A model generated the notes under the pieces. The model was not told the origin of the DNA. It searched no databases and saw only the letters and a program-made list of their open reading frames with translations. Below are positions 9,040-17,185 of a stretch of DNA of 64,000 bases, in pieces (position 1 is the first letter of the stretch; the number at the start of each line of letters is the position of its first letter). The translations under genes and the position numbers were made by a program. The DNA comes from Halomonas sp. (lineage in GTDB: Bacteria; Pseudomonadota; Gammaproteobacteria; Pseudomonadales; Halomonadaceae): the NCBI RefSeq assembly GCF_029263665.1, contig NZ_JAJUFQ010000008.1, positions 111,846 to 175,845 of the forward strand, given 5' to 3'.

Positions 9040-9306
9040 ATGTCACACAACCTGTCACATAACCAGGATGACACTCTGATTCGCATGGTCAATCAGATCG
9101 CCACCAATCTGAGCGGTGCCAGCGATGAAGCACAGGTCGTGCAGGGTATTTGCAAGCACCTGGAAAGCTTCTGGGCGCGTTCCATGAAGCAACGCCTGGT
9201 CGCCTGTCTTGATCGAGATGATGCTGAGCTGTCCCCGCTGGCACAGCGTGCTGTGGTGGAACTGGCCGGTCGCTATCGCAACGGTGCTCAGGACAGCGCC
9301 CAGTAA
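9040..9306 (+). CDS. fdsD: Formate dehydrogenase delta subunit
   Basis: Small protein of 88 residues matching the FdsD family: IRMVNQIATNLSGASDEAQV near the start and HLESFWARSMKQRLVACL in the middle. FdsD is required for, or stabilises, active Fds enzyme in other proteobacteria. It is the last gene of the operon, 15 bases after fdhD, with GGAGAG upstream of its ATG. The region after it (9334-9361) holds a weak GGCGGTC/GACCGCC inverted repeat that may end the transcript before the convergent DUF2182 gene. Confidence 0.9.
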   Translation: MSHNLSHNQDDTLIRMVNQIATNLSGASDEAQVVQGICKHLESFWARSMKQRLVACLDRDDAELSPLAQRAVVELAGRYRNGAQDSAQ

Positions 9307-9365
9307 GCAATTTCTTGCCTTGCCAATGGCTTTGGCGGTCTAGCGTGATGCGATGACCGCCGCTC

Positions 9366-10229
9366 TTATTGCCAGGACAAGAGGTGGGTCGGCAGCAGTG
9401 GATGGAACAGAAGCACGATGCCGCTGGAGACGAGGATGGCCGCCGTGATGCGCATTAGGACGAGGCTTCCCGGTACAAGTTTCTGTGCGAGAACTAGCAG
9501 GGCCAGGGCGGCAACCCAGATCAGGTTCATGACTCCGCCGACGAAGAGCAGAAGCATCAGCACCCAGCAGCAGCCGAGGCAATAAATGCCGTGCTCCATG
9601 CCCATGTGCAGTGCACCCAGGCGGCCTGGACGCATGTGGCGTGGAAGCCACTCAATGGGCGAGCGGCATTGCGTGAGACAACGGTCTTTCAGTGGCGTCA
9701 ATTCATACAGTCCGGCGCCAATGAAGACCAGGCCAGCAAGGAAGGTGCTTGTTGCTGCCATTTGCATTGATAAAAGGTGTGTATGGGAGAGTAGCGTCTG
9801 CACCGCGGCTGCAGCGACGGAGTAGACACCCCAGATAGCGAGATATCCGCCAATGAAAGCTGCCGTCCTTCCTGAGGTCCCGCGCTGCGTGCGTTTCCGT
9901 TCGAGTGCGGCAAACAGGAGAATAGTGGGGGCTGCACTTGGCAGCATCATGCCGGTCATCATCACTACCCACATCAGCGTGACAAGGGTGAAGTTGACAC
10001 TGGCATCGGTGAGCGCGGCAGCCCTTGGTCCCATGGTGGTGGCAATGAAGGCCGACAGGGAATCGTCGGCCTTCATGCCCATCATGCGTGCGGCTACGCC
10101 ATCCATCGCCTCCATCTGCAGCGTCAGATGAACCAGGAACAGCCAGGCCAGCAGGCAAAGCCCGACCACGCTCGCGATGACAAGAATACGGTCGCGAGCG
10201 AGGACGAGTTCAAGTGGCGAGGCAACCAT
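9366..10229 (-). CDS. DUF2182 family polytopic membrane protein
   Basis: Predicted metal-binding integral membrane protein of unknown function (287 residues). About seven hydrophobic segments are visible. The family signatures are present: MMTGMMLPSAAPTILLFAAL (residues 91-110), TPLKDRCLTQCRSP (178-191) and GMEHGIYCLGCCWVLM (210-225). The last two contain paired cysteines and a histidine inside or next to membrane helices, which suggests metal or haem handling. That is inference only. It lies six bases downstream of the DUF1326 gene, so the two form an operon. Confidence 0.85.
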   Translation of the reverse strand: MVASPLELVLARDRILVIASVVGLCLLAWLFLVHLTLQMEAMDGVAARMMGMKADDSLSAFIATTMGPRAAALTDASVNFTLVTLMWVVMMTGMMLPSAAPTILLFAALERKRTQRGTSGRTAAFIGGYLAIWGVYSVAAAAVQTLLSHTHLLSMQMAATSTFLAGLVFIGAGLYELTPLKDRCLTQCRSPIEWLPRHMRPGRLGALHMGMEHGIYCLGCCWVLMLLLFVGGVMNLIWVAALALLVLAQKLVPGSLVLMRITAAILVSSGIVLLFHPLLPTHLLSWQ

Positions 10230-10235
10230 GGCGCC

Positions 10236-10871
10236 TTACCGAATGATGCCGTGTGGCCCCAGGTGCAGCATGCAGAGATGCGCGTGGAGATCGCTCCATT
10301 CATTCTCGATGGGGCCAGCCGTTCTTGTATTGCTGCTGGCGTATTCTGCTTCTGAATATTCGAAGCCTTGAGGCAGTACGACTCTTGCGCGGTGTGGTTG
10401 CCCGGTAACGGGGTTACGGATGGGTTCGGCCGAGGCTTCGACGATGCCTTCCACCGAGAAGTGCCCCATTCCCGCCTTTTCGTCGGATTCGAACTCAATG
10501 GCCTTGAACAGCGGTTCGTGGACAGTGTCTGTTGTTGCCTTGACCACGTTGAATATGGTGGCGAACTCCTCGGTTTCCTCGCCCCCCAGGATCTTCAACA
10601 GTGCCTCGCGCTGTTCGGCTGTGGCACGTTCGTCGACGATGGGCAGGACCTCGCCGTGTCCCTCATGGATAGCACCGGGCCAGGCCAGTATGGCTACCGC
10701 TTTCAGCCCGTCGAGCCTTACGTCGCCGAAATGTCCTTCGTCGATGCGCATGCCTACCGCCGCGCGGCAGTTGCCATGGGTAGGCAGTGCATTGAACTGG
10801 CAGGGACACCCCCAATTGCAGTTACAGGTGGCAATTTCCGCTCCTTGGATCATCCAATCGACATAAGCCAT
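10236..10871 (-). CDS. DUF1326 family cysteine-rich protein
   Basis: Uncharacterised protein of 211 residues. It begins MAYVDWMIQGAEIATCNCNW and has a compact Cys/His cluster: C16, C18, C22, C24, H32, C35, plus C200 near the end. The spacing (CNC-N3-CPC) looks like a metal-binding site. I use the ATG at 10871-10869 because GGAGG precedes it by nine bases; the frame continues to 10952 with a lysine- and cysteine-rich stretch unlikely to be translated. No signal peptide or membrane helix is visible. It is coupled to the downstream DUF2182 membrane protein, so the pair probably acts together on the same metal or substrate. Confidence 0.8.
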   Translation of the reverse strand: MAYVDWMIQGAEIATCNCNWGCPCQFNALPTHGNCRAAVGMRIDEGHFGDVRLDGLKAVAILAWPGAIHEGHGEVLPIVDERATAEQREALLKILGGEETEEFATIFNVVKATTDTVHEPLFKAIEFESDEKAGMGHFSVEGIVEASAEPIRNPVTGQPHRARVVLPQGFEYSEAEYASSNTRTAGPIENEWSDLHAHLCMLHLGPHGIIR

Positions 10872-11055
10872 AGCATGGTTCCTCCAGAGCAGGTCTGTGA
10901 AAAGGCCTTCTGCACGACATTTTGCTTCCCTGCATTTCACTTCCCTACGCATCCATATTATATGTAAGGATCCCTTCGCCGGCCGGAATTAAACACGCTG
11001 GTGCCGTGGCCCGAGATACCCGATGGCCACGTTTCCTTGAGTCTCACTTTTCTCT

Positions 11056-12123
11056 TCAGAACAGCTCACCCTGAGGGTGCGGTGGCCGGAAGTCTGTTGT
11101 GTTCAACTGATGTTCATTCCGGCGTTCATTCAACCCCAGGCGGCGACAGGTCTTGTGAAAGCGCTGCGACAATAGCTCCGCGAACACGCCTTCGCCGCGC
11201 ATGCGATGACCGAAGCGGCTGTCGTAATCCGACCCGCCGCGGCATTGGCGGATCAGGCTCATGACCTTGGCGGCTCGCTCGGGGTAGTGAGCCGCCAGCC
11301 AGTCTTCAAACAACGGTGCGACCTCCAGGGGCAGGCGCAGCAGCATCCAGCTGGCACTGAGAGCGCCAGCGTTTCGAGCGGCCTCGAGTAAGCGTTCCAT
11401 TTCATGATCCGTCAGCCCGGGAATCATGGGGGCCAGCAGTGTGCCTACCGGAATGCCTGCCTGGCTCAGGCTCGAGATGACCTTGAGACGCGCCTCGGGG
11501 GAGGCCGCCCTGGGTTCCAGGTGTCTTTTCAATTCACGGTCGAGGCTGGTCAGGCTGATGAATACCCGGACCAGGCGATGTCGCGCCATCTCTTCCAGAA
11601 GGTCCAAGTCACGCAGGATCAGGCTGCTCTTGGTGACGATGGTGACGGGATGTCGACATTCCAGCAGCAGCTCAAGCACGGCACGCGTCGTGCCATATCT
11701 GGCCTCGATGGGCTGATAGCAGTCGGTATTGCCGGACAGATTGATCGATTGGCAGCGGTAACCTGGCTTGCACAGTTCTTCGCGCAGTCGATCGACCAGT
11801 CCACTGCGGACAATCAGCCGGGTCTCGAAGTCGATGCCCGGCGATAGGTCCCAGTAGGCGTGGCTAGGTCTGGCGTAGCAGTAGATACAGCCGTGTTCGC
11901 AGCCGCGATAAGGGTTCAAAGAGCGGTCGAAGGGCAGGTCCGGTGAACGGTTCCATGACAGAGCACTTTTGGTGGCTTCTGTGGCGGCGATTGTCGCCAG
12001 GGTCTCGGGGCATGCCTCTTGCCACCAGCCATCATCAGCATCTTCAACATGCGTTGGCGCATAGCGGTTGGCAGGTGCCTTGTTGGTACCGCGACCTTTG
12101 AGTATTGGATGAGTACGAGTCAT
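11056..12123 (-). CDS. PA0069-family radical SAM protein
   Basis: Radical S-adenosylmethionine enzyme related to the spore photoproduct lyase group, named after Pseudomonas PA0069; its reaction is not known. It has 355 residues. The 4Fe-4S triad is C75, C79, C82 in RGCEHGCIYCYARPSHAY, followed by NLSGNTDCYQPIE and VTIVTKSSLILRDLDLLEE, both typical of the family. The C-terminal part (residues 290-355) includes SRFGHRMRGEGVFAELLSQR. It is monocistronic by position. The region just upstream of the start is an 8-base triplet repeat without a recognisable Shine-Dalgarno sequence. Confidence 0.88.
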   Translation of the reverse strand: MTRTHPILKGRGTNKAPANRYAPTHVEDADDGWWQEACPETLATIAATEATKSALSWNRSPDLPFDRSLNPYRGCEHGCIYCYARPSHAYWDLSPGIDFETRLIVRSGLVDRLREELCKPGYRCQSINLSGNTDCYQPIEARYGTTRAVLELLLECRHPVTIVTKSSLILRDLDLLEEMARHRLVRVFISLTSLDRELKRHLEPRAASPEARLKVISSLSQAGIPVGTLLAPMIPGLTDHEMERLLEAARNAGALSASWMLLRLPLEVAPLFEDWLAAHYPERAAKVMSLIRQCRGGSDYDSRFGHRMRGEGVFAELLSQRFHKTCRRLGLNERRNEHQLNTTDFRPPHPQGELF

Positions 12124-12125
12124 GG

Positions 12126-12149
12126 CAGTGGGTCAGTGGGTCAGTGGAT
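12126..12149. repeat. Three tandem 8-bp units at the radical SAM start
   Basis: CAGTGGGT, CAGTGGGT and CAGTGGAT follow each other directly upstream (on the minus strand) of the PA0069-family start codon, where a ribosome binding site would be expected. The copy number could therefore affect translation. Confidence 0.75.
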
Positions 12150-12349
12150 CAGGTATGAGGTGGGCGGGTATTAGAAAAATAGAGGGATGATTTTATATGT
12201 ATGCATATACAGTAATGGTGTTTCGCCGATATTGCCATATCGATGGTGGAATTCTGCTTCGGCCTTATCAGGGACGTTCGATGATCTGGTAAGCTGCGCG
12301 GCATTGCTGAGCCGAATGGCTCACAGCCCCTCTGGAAAGGAATGCCTGC

Positions 12350-13567
12350 ATGAGTGACTTGAACACCCTCCTTCAGCGGATTCAGCCAGCCGATGCAAGT
12401 GCCCGAGAACGCGCCGAGGCGCGCCTCGACATGTTGACCAAGCCGCCAGGCAGTCTGGGGCGTCTGGAACATCTGGTAACGGATCTGGCGGGTATCAGTG
12501 GTGAAGGGCTGCCCCGTGTAAACCCGCCTGCCGTGCTGGTGTTTGCAGCCGATCATGGTGTGGCGGAAGAGGGAGTGTCGGCCTTTCCCCAGGCAGTGAC
12601 AGCACAGATGGTGACCAATTTTGCCAACGGCGGCGCCGCCATCAATGTCTTTGCCCGTCAGGTGGACGCACGTCTGGAAGTGGTCGATGTGGGGGTGGTG
12701 ACACCATACGGAGTCCCGACGGGTGAAGGACGGGGTGCGATCGTTGTCGACCGGGTGAGAGACGGGAGTGGCAACATTGCCAGAGAGGATGCCATGACGC
12801 GAGAGCAGGCAGTTGCCGCGTTGATGGTGGGCAGTCGTGCGGTCGACCGAGCGCGTGAGGCGGGTTGCCGATGCCTGATTCTCGGTGAGATGGGGATTGC
12901 CAACACCACACCAAGCAGTGCCTTGTTGGCCGCCTTCGCAGGACTTGAACCCGAGCAGGTGGTTGGGCGTGGTACAGGTATTGATGACGCGGGCCTGAAG
13001 CACAAGCGTGAGGTGATTGCCCTGGCTCTGGCACGGGGGGCAGGTGCCGATGATGCCCTGGCTCTGGCACGGGGGGCAGGTGCCGATGATGCCCTGGACA
13101 CTCTGGCACGGCTGGGCGGGCTGGAGATCGTTGCCATGGCGGGAGCGTACCTGGCGGGTGCTGCTGCGCGCTTGCCAATCGTGGTGGACGGCTTCATTGC
13201 CACGGTTGCCGCCTTGGCGGCGTGTCGTCTGTGTCCGGCAGTGCGTGACTATCTGGTCTTTGGCCACCAGTCCCAGGAGACCGGGCATCGTCATGCCCTG
13301 GAAGCTCTGGGGGGCAAGCCGCTATTGCAACTGGATCTACGCCTTGGCGAAGGCAGTGGTGCGGTCTTGGCCTATCCTCTGCTCGACGCTGCCTGCCGCA
13401 TGCTGGCGGAAATGGCCACCTTCGATGACGCGGGGGTCGCCAAGGGGGAAGAGGGGAACGACGGGGGGCACGAGAGAGCAGGACAAGTCCAGCCCGGAGG
13501 GTCCGCTGCGGAGAAGGCGAATTCGGAAGCGTCGGGTTCAGAGAATACGAGCACGGAGAAAAAGTGA
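12350..13567 (+). CDS. cobT: Nicotinate-nucleotide--dimethylbenzimidazole phosphoribosyltransferase
   Basis: Makes alpha-ribazole phosphate from nicotinate mononucleotide and dimethylbenzimidazole for the lower ligand of cobalamin. The N-terminus (LTKPPGSLGRLE), VFAADHGVAEEGVSAFPQAV and the catalytic glutamate E334 in LRLGEGSGAVLAYPL are all present. At 405 residues it is longer than the usual ~350 for two reasons. A 12-residue segment (ALALARGAGADD) is duplicated in tandem, and a ~45-residue charged tail (EEGNDGGHERAGQ, then EKANSEASGSENTSTEKK) follows the fold. First gene of the B12 block; the ATG follows GGAAAGG at 12335-12341. No riboswitch was found upstream. Confidence 0.95.
   Translation: MSDLNTLLQRIQPADASARERAEARLDMLTKPPGSLGRLEHLVTDLAGISGEGLPRVNPPAVLVFAADHGVAEEGVSAFPQAVTAQMVTNFANGGAAINVFARQVDARLEVVDVGVVTPYGVPTGEGRGAIVVDRVRDGSGNIAREDAMTREQAVAALMVGSRAVDRAREAGCRCLILGEMGIANTTPSSALLAAFAGLEPEQVVGRGTGIDDAGLKHKREVIALALARGAGADDALALARGAGADDALDTLARLGGLEIVAMAGAYLAGAAARLPIVVDGFIATVAALAACRLCPAVRDYLVFGHQSQETGHRHALEALGGKPLLQLDLRLGEGSGAVLAYPLLDAACRMLAEMATFDDAGVAKGEEGNDGGHERAGQVQPGGSAAEKANSEASGSENTSTEKK
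13019..13090 (+). repeat. Perfect 36-bp tandem duplication inside cobT
   Basis: The 36 bases at 13019-13054 are repeated exactly at 13055-13090, adding residues ALALARGAGADD a second time without breaking the frame. The start of a third unit (GCCCTGG) follows. Absence of any difference between copies points to a recent slippage event or selection for it. Confidence 0.95.
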
Positions 13568-13570
13568 CCG

Positions 13571-14620
13571 ATGCCTTTCGCGCTTCCTGCTCCCTTTTCC
13601 AGCGAAATTCTGTGGTTGACCCTACTGGCACTGCTGGTGGATCTGACCATCGGGGACCCGCGCTGGTTACCCCACCCCGTTGTGGCCCTTGGCCGCTTGA
13701 TTGCATGGCTGGATAAGCTCTGGAATCACGGCAGTGAGCGTGCCCGGCGTATCAAGGGGATTGTTCTGGCCGTGGTCGTAGTGGTGCTTGCCTGGAGCCT
13801 CACGGCGCTGGTGCTGGCTCTGGCAGCCAGGGTGAACACGTGGTTGGCGCTGGTCGTGGAGGTGTTGCTGCTGGCGACATGCCTGGCTGCTCATGGCTTG
13901 GTGGCCGCGGCGCGAGAGGTTTTCATTCCCTTGCGCCGGGGCGATCTGGTGGCGGCCAGACAGGCAGTTGCTGCTCTGGTCGGGCGGGATACCCGCGAGC
14001 TGGATGAAGCCGGGGTTGCCCGAGCCTGTGTCGAGAGTGTGGCGGAGAACACCGTGGATGGCATTACTGCGCCATTGTTCTGGGCTCTGGTCGGTGGGGC
14101 TCCCATGGCCATGGCCTACAAGGCAGTGAATACTCTGGATTCCATGGTCGGATACCGTAATGAACGCTATACGGATTTCGGCTGGGCATCGGCTCGCTTG
14201 GATGACATCGCCAACTGGTTGCCGGCTCGGGTGACAGCGTTTGCCATGTGGCTGACAGCCCCGGTATTGCTGAGTGGCTATTGGCGCCGTACTCGCATGC
14301 ATCTATGGAAGGAAGCATGGCGTGCCACTTGCCGGGAAGCGCCACGCCACCCCAGTCCCAACAGTGGTTGGCCCGAGGCGATGGTAGCCAATCTGCTGGG
14401 AATACAACTCGGGGGGCGTAATGTCTATGGTAATCAGGTGTCCGAGCGTGCCCGCCTGGGGCGGCCGTTGCAGACGTTGCATGCCGGGCATATCCAGGAG
14501 GCCATCTTGTGTCTGCATGCCGGCACCATTGGGGTGGTCGTCATGCTGGTGATCGCGGCACCAATGATCACCACCTTGCTGCAGGCCGTATTGGCCATAT
14601 GGCGAGGAGGAGCGGCATGA
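13571..14620 (+). CDS. cbiB: Adenosylcobinamide-phosphate synthase
   Basis: Integral membrane enzyme (349 residues) that joins aminopropanol phosphate, or aminopropanol, to adenosylcobyric acid; called CobD in Pseudomonas nomenclature. The family core is clear: LLVDLTIGDPRWLPHPVVAL at the N-terminus, ESVAENTVDGITAPLFWAL in the centre, NTLDSMVGYRNERYTDFGW, and the C-terminal GGRNVYGNQVSERARLG. About five hydrophobic segments. It starts three bases after the cobT stop and ends in an ATGA overlap with the threonine-phosphate decarboxylase gene that supplies its substrate. Confidence 0.93.
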   Translation: MPFALPAPFSSEILWLTLLALLVDLTIGDPRWLPHPVVALGRLIAWLDKLWNHGSERARRIKGIVLAVVVVVLAWSLTALVLALAARVNTWLALVVEVLLLATCLAAHGLVAAAREVFIPLRRGDLVAARQAVAALVGRDTRELDEAGVARACVESVAENTVDGITAPLFWALVGGAPMAMAYKAVNTLDSMVGYRNERYTDFGWASARLDDIANWLPARVTAFAMWLTAPVLLSGYWRRTRMHLWKEAWRATCREAPRHPSPNSGWPEAMVANLLGIQLGGRNVYGNQVSERARLGRPLQTLHAGHIQEAILCLHAGTIGVVVMLVIAAPMITTLLQAVLAIWRGGAA

Positions 14621-15735
14621 GATCGTTACGCTCTCAACGGCAGGGGTCTCAATCGCAGCAGTGGCCACAACATGGTGGTGAAGGCGATGCCCTGTTGGCG
14701 CGACTGGGGATTTGTGGCAATGACGCTCTGACCGACCTGAGTGCCAGCCTCAATCCACTGGGACCGCCGGTTTGGCTTGGTGACTGGCTGGGCCGTTCGT
14801 TGCCTCTACTGACTCATTATCCAGACCGCCAGCAACAGGAAGCGCGTGAGGCGCTGGCGCGTCATCACGGTCTCGATACGGGCCAGGTGCGCGTGACCAA
14901 TGGGGGAGCAGAGGCGATCCATCTGATTGCCCAGGCGTACCATGGAAAACGCGCCCTGGTGATTGAACCTACCTTTGGCGAGTACGCGCGGGCGTGTGAG
15001 CTGAATGGCATGGAGGTTCGACGCCTGTCCCTCGTCGGCGATGACTTTCGTCTCGATGTGGATGAACTGTGTCAGGCGCTGGTGACGGTGGATGTAGTCT
15101 TTCTCTGCCGCCCGAACAATCCCACTGGCACTCTGGTGTCGGGCCAGGCCATCGAGACGTTGCTGGAGCATGCCGAAGCAGCGAATACGTTGCTGGTCGT
15201 CGATGAAGCCTTCATTGAATTCCATGGTGAACAGGCCTCTCTCGTCGATTGGGTGAGAAGGGGAGCGCCATTGATCCTGCTGCGTTCGTTGACCAAGTTC
15301 TACTGCCTGCCCGGGCTGCGCTTGGGCTATCTGCTGGCACAGCCGGAACGGGTGCAGCAGATTTCTGAATACCAAGTGGCCTGGAGTCTCAATGCGCTGG
15401 CTGCTGCTTTGATACCGCACTTGCTGAATGACCAGGACTATGCCGAACGCACGTTGAACTGGGTGTCCAGGGAACGCTCTCGCGTGAGCGAAACCCTGCG
15501 ACGCCTTGGTTATGTCGTTCCCGAGGTGCATGCCAATTTTGTCCTGTGCCGTCCTGGGGGCGTTGCCAGTCCTGCACGGGGTGAAGCCATGCTGCACCAA
15601 CTGGTGAGGCATGGCTTCATTGCCCGCCATACGCATACCTTTGCTGGCCTGGATGGCAGTTGGGTACGTTTGGCCCTGGGCCTGCCTGCGACCAATGACG
15701 CCTGGCTTGCAGCCCTTGCCGGAGATGCCGAGTGA
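14617..15735 (+). CDS. cobD: L-threonine-O-3-phosphate decarboxylase
   Basis: PLP enzyme (372 residues) that produces (R)-1-aminopropan-2-yl phosphate, the linker between corrin ring and nucleotide loop. It is a fold-type I, histidinol-phosphate aminotransferase-like protein with LTDLSASLNPLGPP near the N-terminus, FLCRPNNPTGTLVSG, VVDEAFIEFHGEQASL and the PLP lysine in SLTKFYCLPGLRLGYLLA. The ATG at 14617 overlaps the cbiB stop; the frame is open upstream to 14509, but those codons overlap cbiB. The stop overlaps the GTG start of cobU. In Pseudomonas naming this is CobC. Confidence 0.9.
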   Translation: MRSLRSQRQGSQSQQWPQHGGEGDALLARLGICGNDALTDLSASLNPLGPPVWLGDWLGRSLPLLTHYPDRQQQEAREALARHHGLDTGQVRVTNGGAEAIHLIAQAYHGKRALVIEPTFGEYARACELNGMEVRRLSLVGDDFRLDVDELCQALVTVDVVFLCRPNNPTGTLVSGQAIETLLEHAEAANTLLVVDEAFIEFHGEQASLVDWVRRGAPLILLRSLTKFYCLPGLRLGYLLAQPERVQQISEYQVAWSLNALAAALIPHLLNDQDYAERTLNWVSRERSRVSETLRRLGYVVPEVHANFVLCRPGGVASPARGEAMLHQLVRHGFIARHTHTFAGLDGSWVRLALGLPATNDAWLAALAGDAE

Positions 15736-16355
15736 TCGTCTTCGTCAGCGGAGGGGTGCGCAGCGGCAAGAGTCGCGTGGCCGAGTCGCTGGCTCGCTCA
15801 CTGCACCAACAGCCCGACCGATGTGGCGGCAGGCTATGGTATCTGGCCACGGCCAAGACGACAGACGGGGAAATGCGCGAGCGGATCGCACGTCATCGTT
15901 GTGATCGCGGTGATGGCTGGACGACCCTGGAAGCGCCCTGGGACCTGGCTTCTGCCTGGAGGCAGGTAGGTAACGGCGATACCTTGCTGCTCGATTGCCT
16001 GACCTTATGGGCCAGTCAGGTCATGTTCGACAGCCCGCTGGACGATGATCAGGCCTTGGCCATGTTCGGCGAGTTGCTGGATGACGCTCGGGCACGCAGC
16101 ATCGCTCTGGTCGTGGTCTCCAATGATCTCAATGAAGCGCTGCCTCCTCGGGATGCCATGGTGTGGCGTTACCTGGCCTTCCTGCAGCGCATCCATTGTC
16201 ATCTGGCGGACGTTGCCGATCGGGTCGTGGAGGTGGTAGCCGGGCAGGTGATCGATTGGAAGGCCGCGCCATGTGCGCTTGAGGATGAAACGCGCCTTCA
16301 CGTTGAGGAGCGTATCGTCACCGGGGAACGCATTGATACAAAGAGGCATACATGA
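15732..16355 (+). CDS. cobU: Bifunctional adenosylcobinamide kinase/guanylyltransferase (CobU/CobP family)
   Basis: Phosphorylates adenosylcobinamide and activates it with GTP for nucleotide-loop attachment. It has 207 residues and starts with GTG inside a GTGA overlap with cobD. The Walker A loop GGVRSGKS is at residues 7-14, followed by a RLWYLATAKTTDGEMRERI segment typical of CobU and HRCDRGDGWTTLEAP. The third motif differs from enterobacterial CobU: VVVSNDLNEALPPRDAMVWR replaces the usual NEVGxGIVP segment. A second, shorter CobU-like protein at the end of the operon carries that missing motif, so the two may work together. Confidence 0.85.
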   Translation: MIVFVSGGVRSGKSRVAESLARSLHQQPDRCGGRLWYLATAKTTDGEMRERIARHRCDRGDGWTTLEAPWDLASAWRQVGNGDTLLLDCLTLWASQVMFDSPLDDDQALAMFGELLDDARARSIALVVVSNDLNEALPPRDAMVWRYLAFLQRIHCHLADVADRVVEVVAGQVIDWKAAPCALEDETRLHVEERIVTGERIDTKRHT

Positions 16356-17185
16356 CGCAGTCGACCAGTGAGGAGACACAGAAGCCACAGGGTGACTGGC
16401 GTGATGCCGCTCACGGGGTGGGCCTCGCTATTCAGTTCCTGACGCGTATCCCGCTGCCCGTGGCCTGTGATTGGAACCAGGCATCGCGGCGTTGGGCCGC
16501 GCGGGCATATCCGCTGGTGGGTGCCTTGATCGGGATAGTGCTGGGCATGGTGAGCTGGGGCAGCGAGGCTCTGGGGTTACCTTTGCCACTACAGGCATTG
16601 CTGATCGTCAGCCTGTGGGTCGGGTTGAGTGGTGGGTTGCATCTGGATGGCTTGATGGATCTTGCCGACGCCCTGGGCAGCAATGCCCCGCTGGAAAAGC
16701 GCTGGGCGATCATGAAAGATCCGCAGGTAGGCAGTTTTGCAGTGGTGGTGGTGGTATTTCATCTGGCCTGGAAGCTGGCGCTGGTGTGGTGGCTGCTCGA
16801 ACTTGAAGCGGGGATCTGGTGGCTGGTGGCCATTCCTGTCCTGGCTCGCTGGATGGCGGTGTTCCTGCTGGTCCGGGTACCGGCGGCGCGCCCGGAAGGG
16901 CTGGCCCATCTATGGCAGCAGAGCCTGGTGCCGCGTGATCTGATGTTGGCGACGGCACTGCCCGGTTTGCTGTTTGTGCTGCCGGTTGTGCTGATAAGTT
17001 CATGGCAAGTGTGGGGCATGCTGACATTGGGACTGGCAACCGCCTTGTTTGTTGTCATCTTTGCCACGGGGGCGAGACGGGCTTTTGGTGGTATCAGCGG
17101 CGATCTGCTGGGGGCTGCAATCGAAGGAGGAGAGTTATGGCTATTGGTGTGGGCCTCGAGCTGGTGGTGGTTCGCCACGGCGTGA
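16352..17185 (+). CDS. cobS: Cobalamin synthase (adenosylcobinamide-GDP ribazoletransferase)
   Basis: Polytopic inner-membrane enzyme (277 residues) joining adenosylcobinamide-GDP to alpha-ribazole (phosphate). The Asp-rich active-site motif is seen in GGLHLDGLMDLADALGSNAP, and the N-terminal AIQFLTRIPLPV is characteristic. Six or seven hydrophobic segments follow. The C-terminal GGISGDLLGAAIEGGELWLL matches the family end. Start ATG overlaps the cobU stop (ATGA); the last 49 bases overlap the start of cobC. Confidence 0.93.
   Translation: MTQSTSEETQKPQGDWRDAAHGVGLAIQFLTRIPLPVACDWNQASRRWAARAYPLVGALIGIVLGMVSWGSEALGLPLPLQALLIVSLWVGLSGGLHLDGLMDLADALGSNAPLEKRWAIMKDPQVGSFAVVVVVFHLAWKLALVWWLLELEAGIWWLVAIPVLARWMAVFLLVRVPAARPEGLAHLWQQSLVPRDLMLATALPGLLFVLPVVLISSWQVWGMLTLGLATALFVVIFATGARRAFGGISGDLLGAAIEGGELWLLVWASSWWWFATA

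Noticed and set aside
12124..12349. Cobalamin riboswitch upstream of cobT
   Set aside because: No B12 box or CCCCCGCAACGG-like core is present; only a small TGAGCC/GGCTCA hairpin.
12149..13294. 381-codon minus-strand frame opposite cobT
   Set aside because: Composition is that of an antisense shadow, and its repeated residues merely mirror the cobT duplication.
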